This document shows positions 17,766 to 26,895 of a stretch of 64,000 nt of DNA, piece after piece. The notes under the pieces were generated by a model that worked only from the letters and a program-made list of their open reading frames with translations, was not told the DNA's origin and searched no databases. Each line of letters opens with the position of its first letter. Position 1 is the stretch's first letter. The stretch spans positions 1-64,000 of the forward strand of contig CAMAZP010000001.1 of NCBI GenBank assembly GCA_945863605.1. Direction: 5' to 3'. Both the position numbers and the translations under genes were made by a program. The stretch comes from Chitinophaga pinensis (GTDB taxonomy: Bacteria; Bacteroidota; Bacteroidia; Flavobacteriales_D; Crocinitomicaceae).

Positions 17766-18659
17766 ATGGCAGGATATAAGATTAAAGATATAGAAGTATT
17801 AACTGGTATTAAAGCACATACAATCCGAATTTGGGAAAAAAGGTACGGTATTCTAGAGCCAACAAGATCCGAAACTCAAATTAGGACTTATTCAGATAAA
17901 GAATTAGCGTACCTGCTTAATATCAGTATGTTAAATAAGTCAGGATACAAAATTTCAAAAATTGCAAAACTAGAAAATGATGAACTGACTAAACTAGTTT
18001 GGGATTTAAAATATAATTCTTCTAATAATTCAGATGATAAATTAATACTAGCACTTGTTGAATTAGATGAAATTTTATTTCGCGATACACTAGCAATTCT
18101 TATAAAAGATCATGGTTTAGAAAATACCTTTACTGATTTTATTATTCCTTTTTTAGATAGAATTGGAATTATGTGGCTAATAGGTACAATAAACCCAGCT
18201 CAAGAACATTTCATTACAAATTTAATACGTCAGAAAGTTATAGGCGAAATAGATAAATTACCAATTCCTGACCCCAAGAAAGATGGGATAATGCTTTATC
18301 TTCCAGAGCATGAATGGCACGAATTAAGTTTACTTTTCTATCAATTTATACTACGTAAGAACAACATAAATACATTTTATCTAGGTCAAAGTTTACCTTA
18401 TGATTCTTTGATTGAATGTGTTAATAAACTACAACCAAAAGCGCTGATGACCTCTTTATTAGCAGCTGTTGAAGGTAGTTTTGTAGAATCTTATTTTGCA
18501 AATATCGAGAAAGATACAAATGGATTACCTGTTTTTGCAGGTGGAGCTCAAATAATGAATTACCAAGATAAATTACCTAAAACTGTTAAAGTAATTAAAT
18601 CTTATTTGGATCTAGAAAACTGTATCAAATCATTTATTGAAGAATTTTCTACCAATTAA
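17766..18659 (+). CDS. CarH-like MerR regulator with cobalamin-binding photoreceptor domain
   Basis: 297 residues. Residues 1-~75 are a MerR winged helix (YKIKDIEVLTGIKAHTIRIW, EKRYGILEPTR). The rest matches the B12-binding/methionine-synthase cap module: Trp137 followed by nine residues and Glu147-His148 (WLIGTINPAQEH) is the W-x9-EH signature of CarH-type adenosylcobalamin photoreceptors. Glu183-x-His185 in PEHEWHELS supplies the lower-ligand His, and GGAQ lies near the C-terminus. CarH proteins bind DNA in the dark and release it when light breaks the Co-C bond, usually controlling carotenoid genes. No carotenoid or photolyase gene is in this window, so the target is unknown. It overlaps the convergent GSCFA gene by 11 bp. 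Confidence 0.85.
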   Translation: MAGYKIKDIEVLTGIKAHTIRIWEKRYGILEPTRSETQIRTYSDKELAYLLNISMLNKSGYKISKIAKLENDELTKLVWDLKYNSSNNSDDKLILALVELDEILFRDTLAILIKDHGLENTFTDFIIPFLDRIGIMWLIGTINPAQEHFITNLIRQKVIGEIDKLPIPDPKKDGIMLYLPEHEWHELSLLFYQFILRKNNINTFYLGQSLPYDSLIECVNKLQPKALMTSLLAAVEGSFVESYFANIEKDTNGLPVFAGGAQIMNYQDKLPKTVKVIKSYLDLENCIKSFIEEFSTN

Positions 18660-19590
18660 TACCTTTTATTTCGTTATCCAATTGTATTTTTCTTTGGAGA
18701 ATTATACTTTGATTTTCAATTATTTTTCTACTTTTTTCGTAAAGTGGTAAATGATTTAAAGCCGATTTAATGGCTTTAATTTTATTACAAGCAATGTGAG
18801 TTGATTCTGTCAAATAAGTACTTGCGAAGCGCTGCCAAACGTGTTCTACCGCCAATTCATTCGGATGAGCAAAGTCATTTTTGAAGAAACGATAATCTCT
18901 TAATTCATCTATCACAATTTCATAAGAAGGAAAATAGTTGCAATTCTGAAGTTTCGCCAATGTTTCAATTGCCAAAAGTAATTGAGATTTTGAACGATTA
19001 TTTTCAATAATTCCATCTTTCAAATGTCGCACAGGACTAACTGTGAAAACTATTTGAATTATCGGATTGAGCGCAACTAACTTCTCAAGAATTGGTTTCC
19101 AGAATTGAATGATTTCCGCTGAAGTACTATTTTGAATTTCAAATAACGATGGATGCTGCTTGTGACAGTTTGCAACAGTTTGATTGCTTCTCTTGAGAAG
19201 GTAGCCTTTAGCAGTCCCAAAAGTCACGAAAAGATGAGAAGTATTTTGTAAAAGTTCCTTCAAATTCTTTCTTTGATTAATAATCTTGGATTCTAGTTCT
19301 TCTTTCGAATAACCAAATAGTTTACCTGAACTTCCCCAATGAAAAAACACATCGTCTTGTTGTATAATTTCGCAAACCGTGTTTTCCTCTATACTATCAA
19401 TGATTCCTTGTCCGATTGCGAAAGGATGAAACAAGGTTCCAAAAGGATTTGAATAAGCTTTAAGACCGTGAAGTTTTGCTTGATTTCCAATTTCATCCGA
19501 GAAACAGCTTCCAAGAAAAAGTATGGATTTTCCAATTTCAATCTTAGGTTCTTGACTTGGAATCTGAAAACTAAATTGAAATGAATTCAT
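18649..19590 (-). CDS. GSCFA domain protein
   Basis: 313 residues. The defining motif is LFLGSCFSDEIG near residue 27, with NPFGTLFHP shortly after, then VTFGTAKGYL and FTVSPVRHLKDG, and DFAHPNELA towards the C-terminus. This resembles an SGNH-like arrangement (Ser/Cys in GSCFS, His in AHPN), and GSCFA is placed near that clan, but its biochemical role is not established. No signal peptide is visible, so it is probably cytoplasmic. It begins right at the recN stop codon, so it is the last gene of the recN operon. Confidence 0.88.
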   Translation of the reverse strand: MNSFQFSFQIPSQEPKIEIGKSILFLGSCFSDEIGNQAKLHGLKAYSNPFGTLFHPFAIGQGIIDSIEENTVCEIIQQDDVFFHWGSSGKLFGYSKEELESKIINQRKNLKELLQNTSHLFVTFGTAKGYLLKRSNQTVANCHKQHPSLFEIQNSTSAEIIQFWKPILEKLVALNPIIQIVFTVSPVRHLKDGIIENNRSKSQLLLAIETLAKLQNCNYFPSYEIVIDELRDYRFFKNDFAHPNELAVEHVWQRFASTYLTESTHIACNKIKAIKSALNHLPLYEKSRKIIENQSIILQRKIQLDNEIKGINW

Positions 19591-21237
19591 TTATTGTACC
19601 ATTAAAAATTCAGCATTTTTCAAAGCTGCCTCTGTAATTTCTTCACCACTCATCAAACGCGCAATTTCTTGAACTCGTTCTTGTTGTGCTAATTGAATCA
19701 CTTTTGTGGTCATTCGATTTTCTTTTAATTCTTTTGAAACGACAAAATGATGTTTGGCTTTTGCAGCAACTTGTGGTAAATGCGAAATAGCAATCAACTG
19801 AACGCTTTCGCTCATTTTTTTCAATAAATTCCCCATTTTTTGTGCAACGTCACCTGAAACTCCAGTATCAATTTCGTCAAAAAGAATGGTTGGTAAAGCT
19901 CTTTTTTCAGAAATCAGTTGTTGTAGCGCTAGCATCAAACGCGAAAGCTCACCGCCACTCGCAGCTTTTTCAATTGGAACTGGTTCAACTCCTAAATTCG
20001 CAGAAAATAAGAAAGAAACGTTACTATTTCCAGATAAGTTAAGTTCCTCGTTTTGTTCTAATTTGATTTCCAACTTAGTGTGTGGAAGTTTCAATTCAGT
20101 CAAAAGTGCATTCAGTTCTTTAATTATTTTTGGAACAGCTTCCAATCTTTTTTCGTGCATCGAATTTGCTTTGACTAACAATTCTTGTTGCGCCTTTTCA
20201 AGCACTCTATTTAATTGGTCAACTTCTCTTTGCAATTCTTCAACACTATTTGTTTGTTGCGAAATTTCGTCTTCTAATTCCATCAATTGATGTTGTTTAC
20301 TCAATCGATGTTTATTCAATATTCGATTAAAAGCATCTACTTTTTCAATTAATTCATACCTAGAACTTGCTGAATCACCATTTGACTCCATAAACGAAAC
20401 AGCATCATTTGCTAATTCTTTTAATTCGATTAAAACACTTGTAACACGTTCCTTTATTTCTTTGATTTCAGGATCTAAGTGAGCAACTTTTTCTAGCGCA
20501 TTTTTTGTATGTAAAAGCGATTCATAGAAATTATTGTCATCTGTTAAAGAAGCTAATTCACTAAAAATTATTGTTAATTGTTCAGATTGTTCCAGTTTCA
20601 ACAACTCACTTTCTAATTTTGAATAATCTGTTTTTGAAAGATGCAATTGTGATAATTCATCTAAAACAAACTGATTATAGTCTTGAGATTTTAATGATTG
20701 TTCCAAAGTTTCAACTTTTTGTTGAAGATCTCGTTTCTTTTGTTGATGCTGTTTAAACGCGCTAGCAAAAACAGCTCTTTCACTCGTTAATCCTGCTAAA
20801 ATATCAAGAATTTCTAACTGATAAGTTTTAGATTTTAATTCGAGTGTATTGTATTGTGAATGAATTTGAACTAGCTGAATGGCAAGTGTCTTAAGCGTTG
20901 TTAATGAAACAGGAGAATCGTTTATAAAAGCGCGCGATTTACCATCTTTACTGATTTCTCGACGAATCAAAATTAAATTTTCAAAATCTAAATCATTTTC
21001 AGTGAAAAAACCTTGAAATTGCGAACATTCTTGAAATTCAGCTTCGACGATAGCTTTATTTGATTTCGGTCCAATTACTCCAAAGTCAGCCCTATCGCCA
21101 AGAATTAAATTCAAAGCATTTAGTAAAATTGATTTTCCCGAGCCAGTTTCTCCTGTGATGACAGAGTATCCATTTTCCAAAAGGATAGTTGTTTCATCAA
21201 TTAAGGCGAAATTAGAAATGTAAAGTTGACGAAGCAT
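19591..21237 (-). CDS. recN: DNA repair protein RecN
   Basis: 548 residues, an SMC-like ATPase acting in double-strand break repair. Walker A GETGSGKS is near residue 31 in the phrase YSVITGETGSGKSILLNAL. Central residues ~150-380 form the antiparallel coiled coil, rich in Leu, Glu, Lys and Gln. The ABC signature ASGGELSRLMLAL and Walker B TILFDEIDTGVSG follow, with ISHLPQVA at the end. Length is normal. It follows porD by 1 bp and abuts the GSCFA gene, in the order coaBC-porD-recN that is common in flavobacteria. Confidence 0.96.
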   Translation of the reverse strand: MLRQLYISNFALIDETTILLENGYSVITGETGSGKSILLNALNLILGDRADFGVIGPKSNKAIVEAEFQECSQFQGFFTENDLDFENLILIRREISKDGKSRAFINDSPVSLTTLKTLAIQLVQIHSQYNTLELKSKTYQLEILDILAGLTSERAVFASAFKQHQQKKRDLQQKVETLEQSLKSQDYNQFVLDELSQLHLSKTDYSKLESELLKLEQSEQLTIIFSELASLTDDNNFYESLLHTKNALEKVAHLDPEIKEIKERVTSVLIELKELANDAVSFMESNGDSASSRYELIEKVDAFNRILNKHRLSKQHQLMELEDEISQQTNSVEELQREVDQLNRVLEKAQQELLVKANSMHEKRLEAVPKIIKELNALLTELKLPHTKLEIKLEQNEELNLSGNSNVSFLFSANLGVEPVPIEKAASGGELSRLMLALQQLISEKRALPTILFDEIDTGVSGDVAQKMGNLLKKMSESVQLIAISHLPQVAAKAKHHFVVSKELKENRMTTKVIQLAQQERVQEIARLMSGEEITEAALKNAEFLMVQ

Positions 21238-21238
21238 T

Positions 21239-22144
21239 TTAGTTAAGTATTTCCTGGTAAAGCGAGGAATTTCCGGAGTCTAATTTTTTTAAAAGATTTA
21301 CGAAATCTGTTTTTTCTTTTGTTTCAGAATCTGATAATACGTTTTTGAATTCTTGTATTTTGCTGTATAAAAAGTTTAGTGTATTTAAGTTGTTAGGGTT
21401 TCGTTGTACAACTGTTGTTAGTTTATTCAGTGCTTCATACATTGATTTTTTACCTAATACTTTATTTTCATAGAGCATATCTATACCTTTTCTATGATAG
21501 GTATAATTACATTCTCTAACAGGTTCAAATGCAGGTTGAAGTATATTTTCAACCAACCAATACCTATTTCTTTTGCCTGTCTCATTTGCTTTCCATCCAG
21601 CTGCACCAGATACTTGCGCATTGGTAACAATTTGTTGTGCTTTGGTAAAATAAGTAGTTCCACCTTTTAAAGAGAATGAATCATAATCCATTCCTAATAT
21701 AAAATAGGCATAAAAGGAAAGTATAGATGTTAAATTGTCTTTGTATTGATTTTCATTGTAAAGTAATACTGCATTTCTAGAAAATGAAAATGCTACATCA
21801 TCATCTTGAAAATTAAACACTACTGAATTATAGTTGGAATTTAATGCCGGACGACTAAATTGAACTTGAATATACCCTGTGTAGCTACCTGAACTAGGGA
21901 TTGTTTTAATTTGAATTTGAATATTACAGTTGATTCGTTCCTCCGTTTTAAATTCATCTTCAGTCCATTTTGTGTCATTCATGAAATCATAAACACTTTG
22001 TTTCATTTGTTTTATAATTTCTTGTTCGGTTGAGTTGACTTCAACTCTTGCATCTGTTAAAACAGAAACTTGGCAATTTAATTCTTGACTAAAACTTGAT
22101 GAAATTGGGAAAATCATCAAAAGAAGTAAGTGATATAATTTCAT
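21239..22144 (-). CDS. porD: DUF4835 family protein, PorD-type T9SS-associated
   Basis: 301 residues with a signal peptide (LLLMIFPISSSFSQ). Typical family phrases are ELNCQVSV near the mature N-terminus, the middle FILGMDYDSFSLKGGTTYF, and GWKANETGKRNRYWLVENIL. The family (DUF4835) is annotated as PorD in type IX secretion systems; its exact role there is poorly defined. The position between coaBC and recN matches the conserved flavobacterial neighbourhood. It overlaps coaBC by 4 bp (ATGA), which indicates coupled translation. Expected periplasmic or outer-membrane associated. Family call is firm, function less so. Confidence 0.85.
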   Translation of the reverse strand: MKLYHLLLLMIFPISSSFSQELNCQVSVLTDARVEVNSTEQEIIKQMKQSVYDFMNDTKWTEDEFKTEERINCNIQIQIKTIPSSGSYTGYIQVQFSRPALNSNYNSVVFNFQDDDVAFSFSRNAVLLYNENQYKDNLTSILSFYAYFILGMDYDSFSLKGGTTYFTKAQQIVTNAQVSGAAGWKANETGKRNRYWLVENILQPAFEPVRECNYTYHRKGIDMLYENKVLGKKSMYEALNKLTTVVQRNPNNLNTLNFLYSKIQEFKNVLSDSETKEKTDFVNLLKKLDSGNSSLYQEILN

Positions 22145-23334
22145 TTTAAACTTAAAATTGATTCTATAATATCTTCTGCTACAGCGGTTTTTGATTTTAA
22201 ATCAAATTCTTTTATGGCATTGCTTTTATCTAAGATAGTAATTTTATTCGTGTCACCTTGAAATCCTGCTCCTTTATTTTCAAGTGTATTCAAAACAATC
22301 ATATCGAGATTCTTAGCGTTTAGTTTCAATAACGCATTTTCTTCTGCATTATTTGTTTCCAAAGCAAAACCTATGACTTTTTGTGCGTTGTTTCTATTTT
22401 CTGAAGCCCAACGTAAGATGTCTGGATTTTTAACTAGTTCCAAAGTTAAAGTTTCTTCTTTCTTTTTAATTTTTTGAGCTTCTTGATTTACAGGTCGATA
22501 GTCAGCAACGGCAGCAGCGAATATTCCAATGGAACAGTTGTCCCAATTAACTGAAACTGCCTTCAACATTTGTTCCGCTGATTTTACGGCAATTATCTCC
22601 AAGTTCGGATGATGTAATTCTAATTGAGTTGGACCACTTACTAAAATCACATTCATTCCACGTTTTAAACACGATTCCGCTAATGCAAAGCCCATTTTTC
22701 CACTGGAGTGATTGCCAATAAATCGAACTGGATCAATTGCTTCATAAGTTGGACCGGCTGTAATTAAAACTGTTTCAGCACTTTTATTCGTTTGAGAATT
22801 AAAATAATTTGACAAATAAGCAGCAATTACTTCAGGTTCCTCCATTCTTCCTTCACCTTCTAAACCGCTTGCGAGTTCGCCTTTTGTTGCTGGAATCACT
22901 AAAACGCCGTCTGAAAAAAGCGTAGCGACATTTCGTTTAAAACTTGGGTGCTGATACATATCCAAATCCATTGCTGGACATACGATTGTTTTCGTTTTCA
23001 TGGAAAGATAAGTAGCAAGTAATAAATTGTCACACAAGCCATTTGCCATTTTGGCAATAGAATTTGCAGTAGCTGGTGCAATCACAAAGACATCTGCCCA
23101 AAGTGCTAGTTCAACGTGATTGGTCCATACTCCTGTTTGTTTGTTCCAAAATTCAATATGAACTGGATTTTGTGAAAGAGTTGAGACGACAAGGGGGCTT
23201 ATAAAATCAGAAGAGGCAGGAGTCATTATACATTTGACTTCTGCCCCTAGTTTCTTTAATATTCGAATGAGATACGCAATTTTGTAAGCTGCAATACCTC
23301 CTGTTATGCCAAGAAGAATGCGCTTTCCATGCAT
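22141..23334 (-). CDS. coaBC: Bifunctional phosphopantothenoylcysteine decarboxylase / phosphopantothenate-cysteine ligase
   Basis: 397 residues, coenzyme A synthesis. The N-terminal flavoprotein half (CoaC, residues ~1-185) has LLGITGGIAAYK, the decarboxylase Asn in APATANSIAKMANG and the flap PAMDLDMYQHP. The C-terminal ligase half (CoaB) shows ITAGPTYEAIDPVRFIGNHS, GKMG, and AAAVADYRP. Both halves appear intact. One-base overlap (TAATG) with rpoZ upstream and 4-bp overlap with porD downstream put it in the bamD-rpoZ-coaBC-porD-recN operon. Confidence 0.96.
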   Translation of the reverse strand: MHGKRILLGITGGIAAYKIAYLIRILKKLGAEVKCIMTPASSDFISPLVVSTLSQNPVHIEFWNKQTGVWTNHVELALWADVFVIAPATANSIAKMANGLCDNLLLATYLSMKTKTIVCPAMDLDMYQHPSFKRNVATLFSDGVLVIPATKGELASGLEGEGRMEEPEVIAAYLSNYFNSQTNKSAETVLITAGPTYEAIDPVRFIGNHSSGKMGFALAESCLKRGMNVILVSGPTQLELHHPNLEIIAVKSAEQMLKAVSVNWDNCSIGIFAAAVADYRPVNQEAQKIKKKEETLTLELVKNPDILRWASENRNNAQKVIGFALETNNAEENALLKLNAKNLDMIVLNTLENKGAGFQGDTNKITILDKSNAIKEFDLKSKTAVAEDIIESILSLK

Positions 23335-23657
23335 TACGCTTTTACTTCTGGTTGACGAATATAAATTTTGTCGTCTAATAGTTCTTGTGTTGCAATTGCT
23401 GTTGCTTTCGGCATACGTTCGTAATGTTTCGAAATTTCAATTTGCTCACGATTTTCAAAAATCTCTTCTAAGTTGTCAGTGGTTGTTGCGAATTCTTGCA
23501 ATTTTTGAGTCAACTCTTCTTTCATGTGTGAGCTAATTTGATTGGCTCTTTTTGAAACTGCTACAAGTGATTGATAGATATTACCAGTTTTTTCTTCCAA
23601 ACGAATGGTGTCTCTTGTAATTGTTGATTTTTCAGGTAAAGTTACTTTTTGACTCAT
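23334..23657 (-). CDS. rpoZ: RNA polymerase omega subunit, Bacteroidota type
   Basis: 107 residues. The Rpb6/omega core is recognised in TGNIYQSLVAVSKRANQIS followed by an acidic helix. The C-terminal extension (ERMPKATAIATQELLDDKI) is typical of the Bacteroidota form. Omega helps assembly and stability of RNA polymerase. The place between bamD and coaBC is conserved in the phylum and strengthens the call. Translation is coupled to coaBC by TAATG. Confidence 0.88.
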   Translation of the reverse strand: MSQKVTLPEKSTITRDTIRLEEKTGNIYQSLVAVSKRANQISSHMKEELTQKLQEFATTTDNLEEIFENREQIEISKHYERMPKATAIATQELLDDKIYIRQPEVKA

Positions 23658-23675
23658 TTTAAATCGATTATCTGT

Positions 23676-24470
23676 TTATTTATTTTTACTTCTTTCCAAT
23701 AATTCAATATAACCTTGTAGTTCTGACAAGTATGTGGATTTAGAATAAAGGACTGCAAAGTTACTGAATCTTTCAATAGTTTGTTCAATTCTTTCTAATT
23801 TTTTACTAGGAATACTGTTTATAGATAGCAAATATGAATTTTTCACAAGTAAATAATTTACTTCTTCAAAGAATTGTGATTTAGAATATTTCTCCATAAA
23901 AATTTCTGCAGCTGTAACCGCTGCTCTAAAATTTTCAGTTTTGGAGTACAGTCTGACCTGTTCGAAATCTTTTTGTTCAAGCTTAAAACGTAAATTATCA
24001 ATTACTGAATTACATGAATCAATTAATTTAGAAGTTGGATAACGGTCAATAAAAGATTGAACACTAATAATAGCTTGTTCAGTTTCTGTTTGGTCAAGTG
24101 CGAATTCAGGAGAGTTTTTTACGTTGCTTATTGACATTAAAAAATAAGCTTCTTCGGTTTTTGTACTGAACGGAAAACGTTGAATATATGAACTGAAGTA
24201 ATAACCAGACATGTAGTAATCTTCCATCTCGAAGTAGCTTTTACCAAGGCGATAATATGCCAATTCGCCCTCACCAGATTTAGGTGAATGTTGGTAAACT
24301 TGTTCGTAAAGCACAATACAACGATCGTATTCTTTGTCGTCGAAAAGATTGTTTGCTCTCGAAAATTTTGCTTGGTAGTCGTCTCCTTTTACAATTTTAT
24401 TGTAATCCGAACAAGAAATTACCAAAACAAGCGTTAATGAAAGTGATAAGTATTTTAATAGATTATTCAT
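23676..24470 (-). CDS. bamD: Outer membrane assembly lipoprotein BamD
   Basis: 264 residues. Lipoprotein signal with lipobox LVISC, acylated Cys near residue 20. The remainder is TPR-like: GDDYQAKFSRANNLFDDKEY, YYRLGKSYFEMEDYYMSGYY, and SIQ-type helices through residue ~230. BamD is part of the BAM complex that inserts beta-barrel proteins into the outer membrane, relevant here because PorP/SprF and other barrels are encoded nearby. Starts 1 bp after the stop of the M23/LysM gene and precedes rpoZ. Confidence 0.92.
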   Translation of the reverse strand: MNNLLKYLSLSLTLVLVISCSDYNKIVKGDDYQAKFSRANNLFDDKEYDRCIVLYEQVYQHSPKSGEGELAYYRLGKSYFEMEDYYMSGYYFSSYIQRFPFSTKTEEAYFLMSISNVKNSPEFALDQTETEQAIISVQSFIDRYPTSKLIDSCNSVIDNLRFKLEQKDFEQVRLYSKTENFRAAVTAAEIFMEKYSKSQFFEEVNYLLVKNSYLLSINSIPSKKLERIEQTIERFSNFAVLYSKSTYLSELQGYIELLERSKNK

Positions 24471-24471
24471 T

Positions 24472-25467
24472 TTATTTTATCCTTAAACTTCTGCCAACTT
24501 GAAGTAAAGTTGTTGGTTTTATTCCGTTCAATTGGCAAATTTTTGATACGGTTGTATTATTTCTATCTGCAATTTCTGTTAGAGTATCACCTGATTTGAC
24601 TCTGTAAAATTTAGTTTGTTGTACTTTAACAACAGGGGGGTTAACAACTTGTTGCTGTTCACTTGGCTCATCAGGATGTGCTTCATAAAAGTCGCTAGGT
24701 TTTGCTCCCGGTCTAAACAAGCCTTTGTGAACGAATAAATTTTCGTTTTTCAATTGTTTTGATTCAAAGTTAATCATTTCCTCAGGATTAATTGGGGCAT
24801 CATAGAATCGAACTTCAAAATGCAAATGGGCACCGAACGAACGACCGGTATTTCCTCCTAAACCTAATACTTCTCCTGCCTGAACTTCTTGATCAGGAAA
24901 AACTAAAAGTTTGCTCAAATGCGCATAAAAGGTTTCTAATCCATTATAATGTCTCACGATTACTAAATTACCGAATCCACCTTCATTGTATTTAGCGTAA
25001 CGAACTTTCCCTGCCCATGCTGAAACAACTGTATCTCCAGTATTCAGGTTTAAGTCAATTCCATTGTGATTTCTTCCACTTCTGGGACCGTATCTTGAAG
25101 TTACAACACCCGGAACAGGTATTTTGAATTCAGAATGAACTTCGTCGTTTAAGCACAACCAAATCGTATCTTTTAATTTTGATAAATCATTATTACGGGT
25201 TGTAAAACAAATTTCATTGTTCCAAGGCAACGTATAGGGTACATCTTGTTGCGTGGTCATTATTTTGTGAATGCGTACATTCATAACTCCATCAAATAAA
25301 TTTGTTTTTACCAAAGCCCAAGTTTTGTTAGAAAAAATCACCATTCTTCCAAACTGAGTATCAATGGTATCCAACACTTTTTGAGCTTCCAATGTAACTG
25401 GAAGAAACAGAAATAGGAAGGGAATAAGATGAATTAACTTGCGCAAGCTTTTTTTTTGGAAATCCAA
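24472..25467 (-). CDS. M23 family metallopeptidase with LysM domain
   Basis: 331 residues. Signal peptide (LIHLIPFLFLFLPVTLEAQ). The M23 domain lies at ~120-215: zinc ligands His and Asp in RNHNGIDLNL, and HLHFEVR with catalytic/ligand His, plus YAHLS. A single C-terminal LysM domain (YRVKSGDTLTEIADRNNTTV) would bind peptidoglycan. The active-site set appears complete, so it could cut peptide cross-links in the periplasm. No ATG precedes the signal peptide: the best start is TTG at 25467, with the preceding gene ending only 16 bp upstream and a GAGGA in between. It belongs to the same minus-strand run as bamD. Confidence 0.9.
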   Translation of the reverse strand: MDFQKKSLRKLIHLIPFLFLFLPVTLEAQKVLDTIDTQFGRMVIFSNKTWALVKTNLFDGVMNVRIHKIMTTQQDVPYTLPWNNEICFTTRNNDLSKLKDTIWLCLNDEVHSEFKIPVPGVVTSRYGPRSGRNHNGIDLNLNTGDTVVSAWAGKVRYAKYNEGGFGNLVIVRHYNGLETFYAHLSKLLVFPDQEVQAGEVLGLGGNTGRSFGAHLHFEVRFYDAPINPEEMINFESKQLKNENLFVHKGLFRPGAKPSDFYEAHPDEPSEQQQVVNPPVVKVQQTKFYRVKSGDTLTEIADRNNTTVSKICQLNGIKPTTLLQVGRSLRIK

Positions 25468-25483
25468 ATATAGTGAATTATCC

Positions 25484-26374
25484 TCAAATTGCTTTTACAT
25501 CAACGATTTCAATGTTGAATAATACCGTTTCATTGGGTTGGATTAAATTAGCATAACCCCTGCTACCATAAGCTTGAGGACTTTCTAAAAGAATTAAATA
25601 CCGCTCGCCTTTTTGTGCATTTTTAAGAATTTTTCGCAAACCAGGAACAATTGATTTTTGTCCGGGAATATACTTAATAGGAAAATTTGAAAGATAGGTG
25701 TTCATTACCGCAGCTTTAGATTCTGTAGATACAATTGTATGAAAAGAGATTTCACGGTCTGCTTCGATTTTTTGATTTGTTTTTTCAGCATCTTTTATTT
25801 TCCAAGAGGTAATTCCATCTTCATTAAAACCGGGAGTAACAATTGCGTAGAGTTTTACAAAAAGCCAGTTAGGAGAATTTGGGGGAATAACTCCTTTTAT
25901 ACTCTTTTTTCCTAAAGCTAATTCAGCTGGAATTTCAATTTTCGCAAAATCTCCAATGTTTAATTCAGTAAATGCTAAATCCCAACCTAGTGTTTGCATA
26001 TTAAATCCAACAATAAAAGGAATGGCAGGTAGATTTAATTTATTGTTTCCATCAACGATTTTTCCATCTGGAAGCGCTAAACGGTATTCAATCAATACCA
26101 TATCACCTTTTTTGATTTTTTGACCATTGCCTTTGACCATCCATTTGATAACAATGCCGTTATCTAAACTTTTAGTGCGTTCAATTTTGCCTTTTTCAAA
26201 GTTTTTTAGATTGCTTTTGGCTGCTGTAAAACTGGTGTCTATGGCTTTACCATCTGTTTTTGATTTAGCTGAAACAGTATTTTTTTTTGCTGGTTTTAAA
26301 ATGCTTTTTTTTGGGTCGTCGCAAGAAAACAATGCAAAAGCAAAAATCAAGATAAGGGTGAATAGTTGTTTCAT
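25484..26374 (-). CDS. FKBP-type peptidyl-prolyl isomerase lipoprotein
   Basis: 296 residues. Lipobox FALFSC gives a lipoprotein. Two FKBP-like segments are visible: residues ~75-165 (GNGQKIKKGDMVLIEYRLAL ... IPAELALGKKSI) and ~215-296 (PGLRKILKNAQKGERYLILL, YGSRGY). The second looks more complete; the first keeps the fold but the catalytic aromatic residues are partly replaced. Likely a periplasmic folding factor. It overlaps the next FKBP gene (GldI-like) by 4 bp (ATGA), so the two are made together. Confidence 0.85.
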   Translation of the reverse strand: MKQLFTLILIFAFALFSCDDPKKSILKPAKKNTVSAKSKTDGKAIDTSFTAAKSNLKNFEKGKIERTKSLDNGIVIKWMVKGNGQKIKKGDMVLIEYRLALPDGKIVDGNNKLNLPAIPFIVGFNMQTLGWDLAFTELNIGDFAKIEIPAELALGKKSIKGVIPPNSPNWLFVKLYAIVTPGFNEDGITSWKIKDAEKTNQKIEADREISFHTIVSTESKAAVMNTYLSNFPIKYIPGQKSIVPGLRKILKNAQKGERYLILLESPQAYGSRGYANLIQPNETVLFNIEIVDVKAI

Positions 26375-26895
26375 TTTAAACTAATTAGTTCTAAATCAAT
26401 GTATAAAATTGCTTGTGGTGGAATGGTTTGTCTATCTCCAAGTAATCCGTGCCCTAAGTAACTGGGTAAAATAAGTTTTGCTCTGTCTCCAACTTTCATA
26501 TATTTCAATGCTTCGTGAATTCCTGATTCTTTTTCACTTTTGTCTATAGCAAAAGATTCTGTTTTATCTGCCTCGGTTTCGTATCTAACTAATCCATCGA
26601 GCGTTTCAACTTTTACACGAATATTTGCTATTTGACCTGATTTTGCTAATTCTCCAACTGGGCCTTGTTTGTAAATCATATAGCGCAAACCTGATTCAGC
26701 AAGCGTCATTTTTAAATACGAATAATGCGCAAGAAATAGTTTTATTTGGATTTGCTCTCGTTCATTGATTTCTTGGTTATAATCAACCGAGTGATTGTCG
26801 CTCCATTCACGTTTTTCAACTTTTTTTTTCTCACCACGGCAAGCGCTAAGTAGCAAGCTAGATAAAATCAGTATAGAAGCAACAATTATTTTCAT
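26371..26895 (-). CDS. gldI: GldI-like FKBP peptidyl-prolyl isomerase lipoprotein
   Basis: 174 residues. Lipobox LLSAC. The FKBP domain covers residues ~75-174, with SGIHEALKYMKVGDRAKLIL, then YLGHGLLGD and IPPQAILYIDLELIS. Size, lipoprotein signal and the N-terminal helical segment match GldI, needed for gliding in Flavobacterium johnsoniae as a likely folding factor for surface proteins. That identity is inferred from pattern; a general FKBP is the alternative. Overlaps by 4 bp both the DHH gene upstream and the larger FKBP gene downstream. Confidence 0.7.
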   Translation of the reverse strand: MKIIVASILILSSLLLSACRGEKKKVEKREWSDNHSVDYNQEINEREQIQIKLFLAHYSYLKMTLAESGLRYMIYKQGPVGELAKSGQIANIRVKVETLDGLVRYETEADKTESFAIDKSEKESGIHEALKYMKVGDRAKLILPSYLGHGLLGDRQTIPPQAILYIDLELISLK

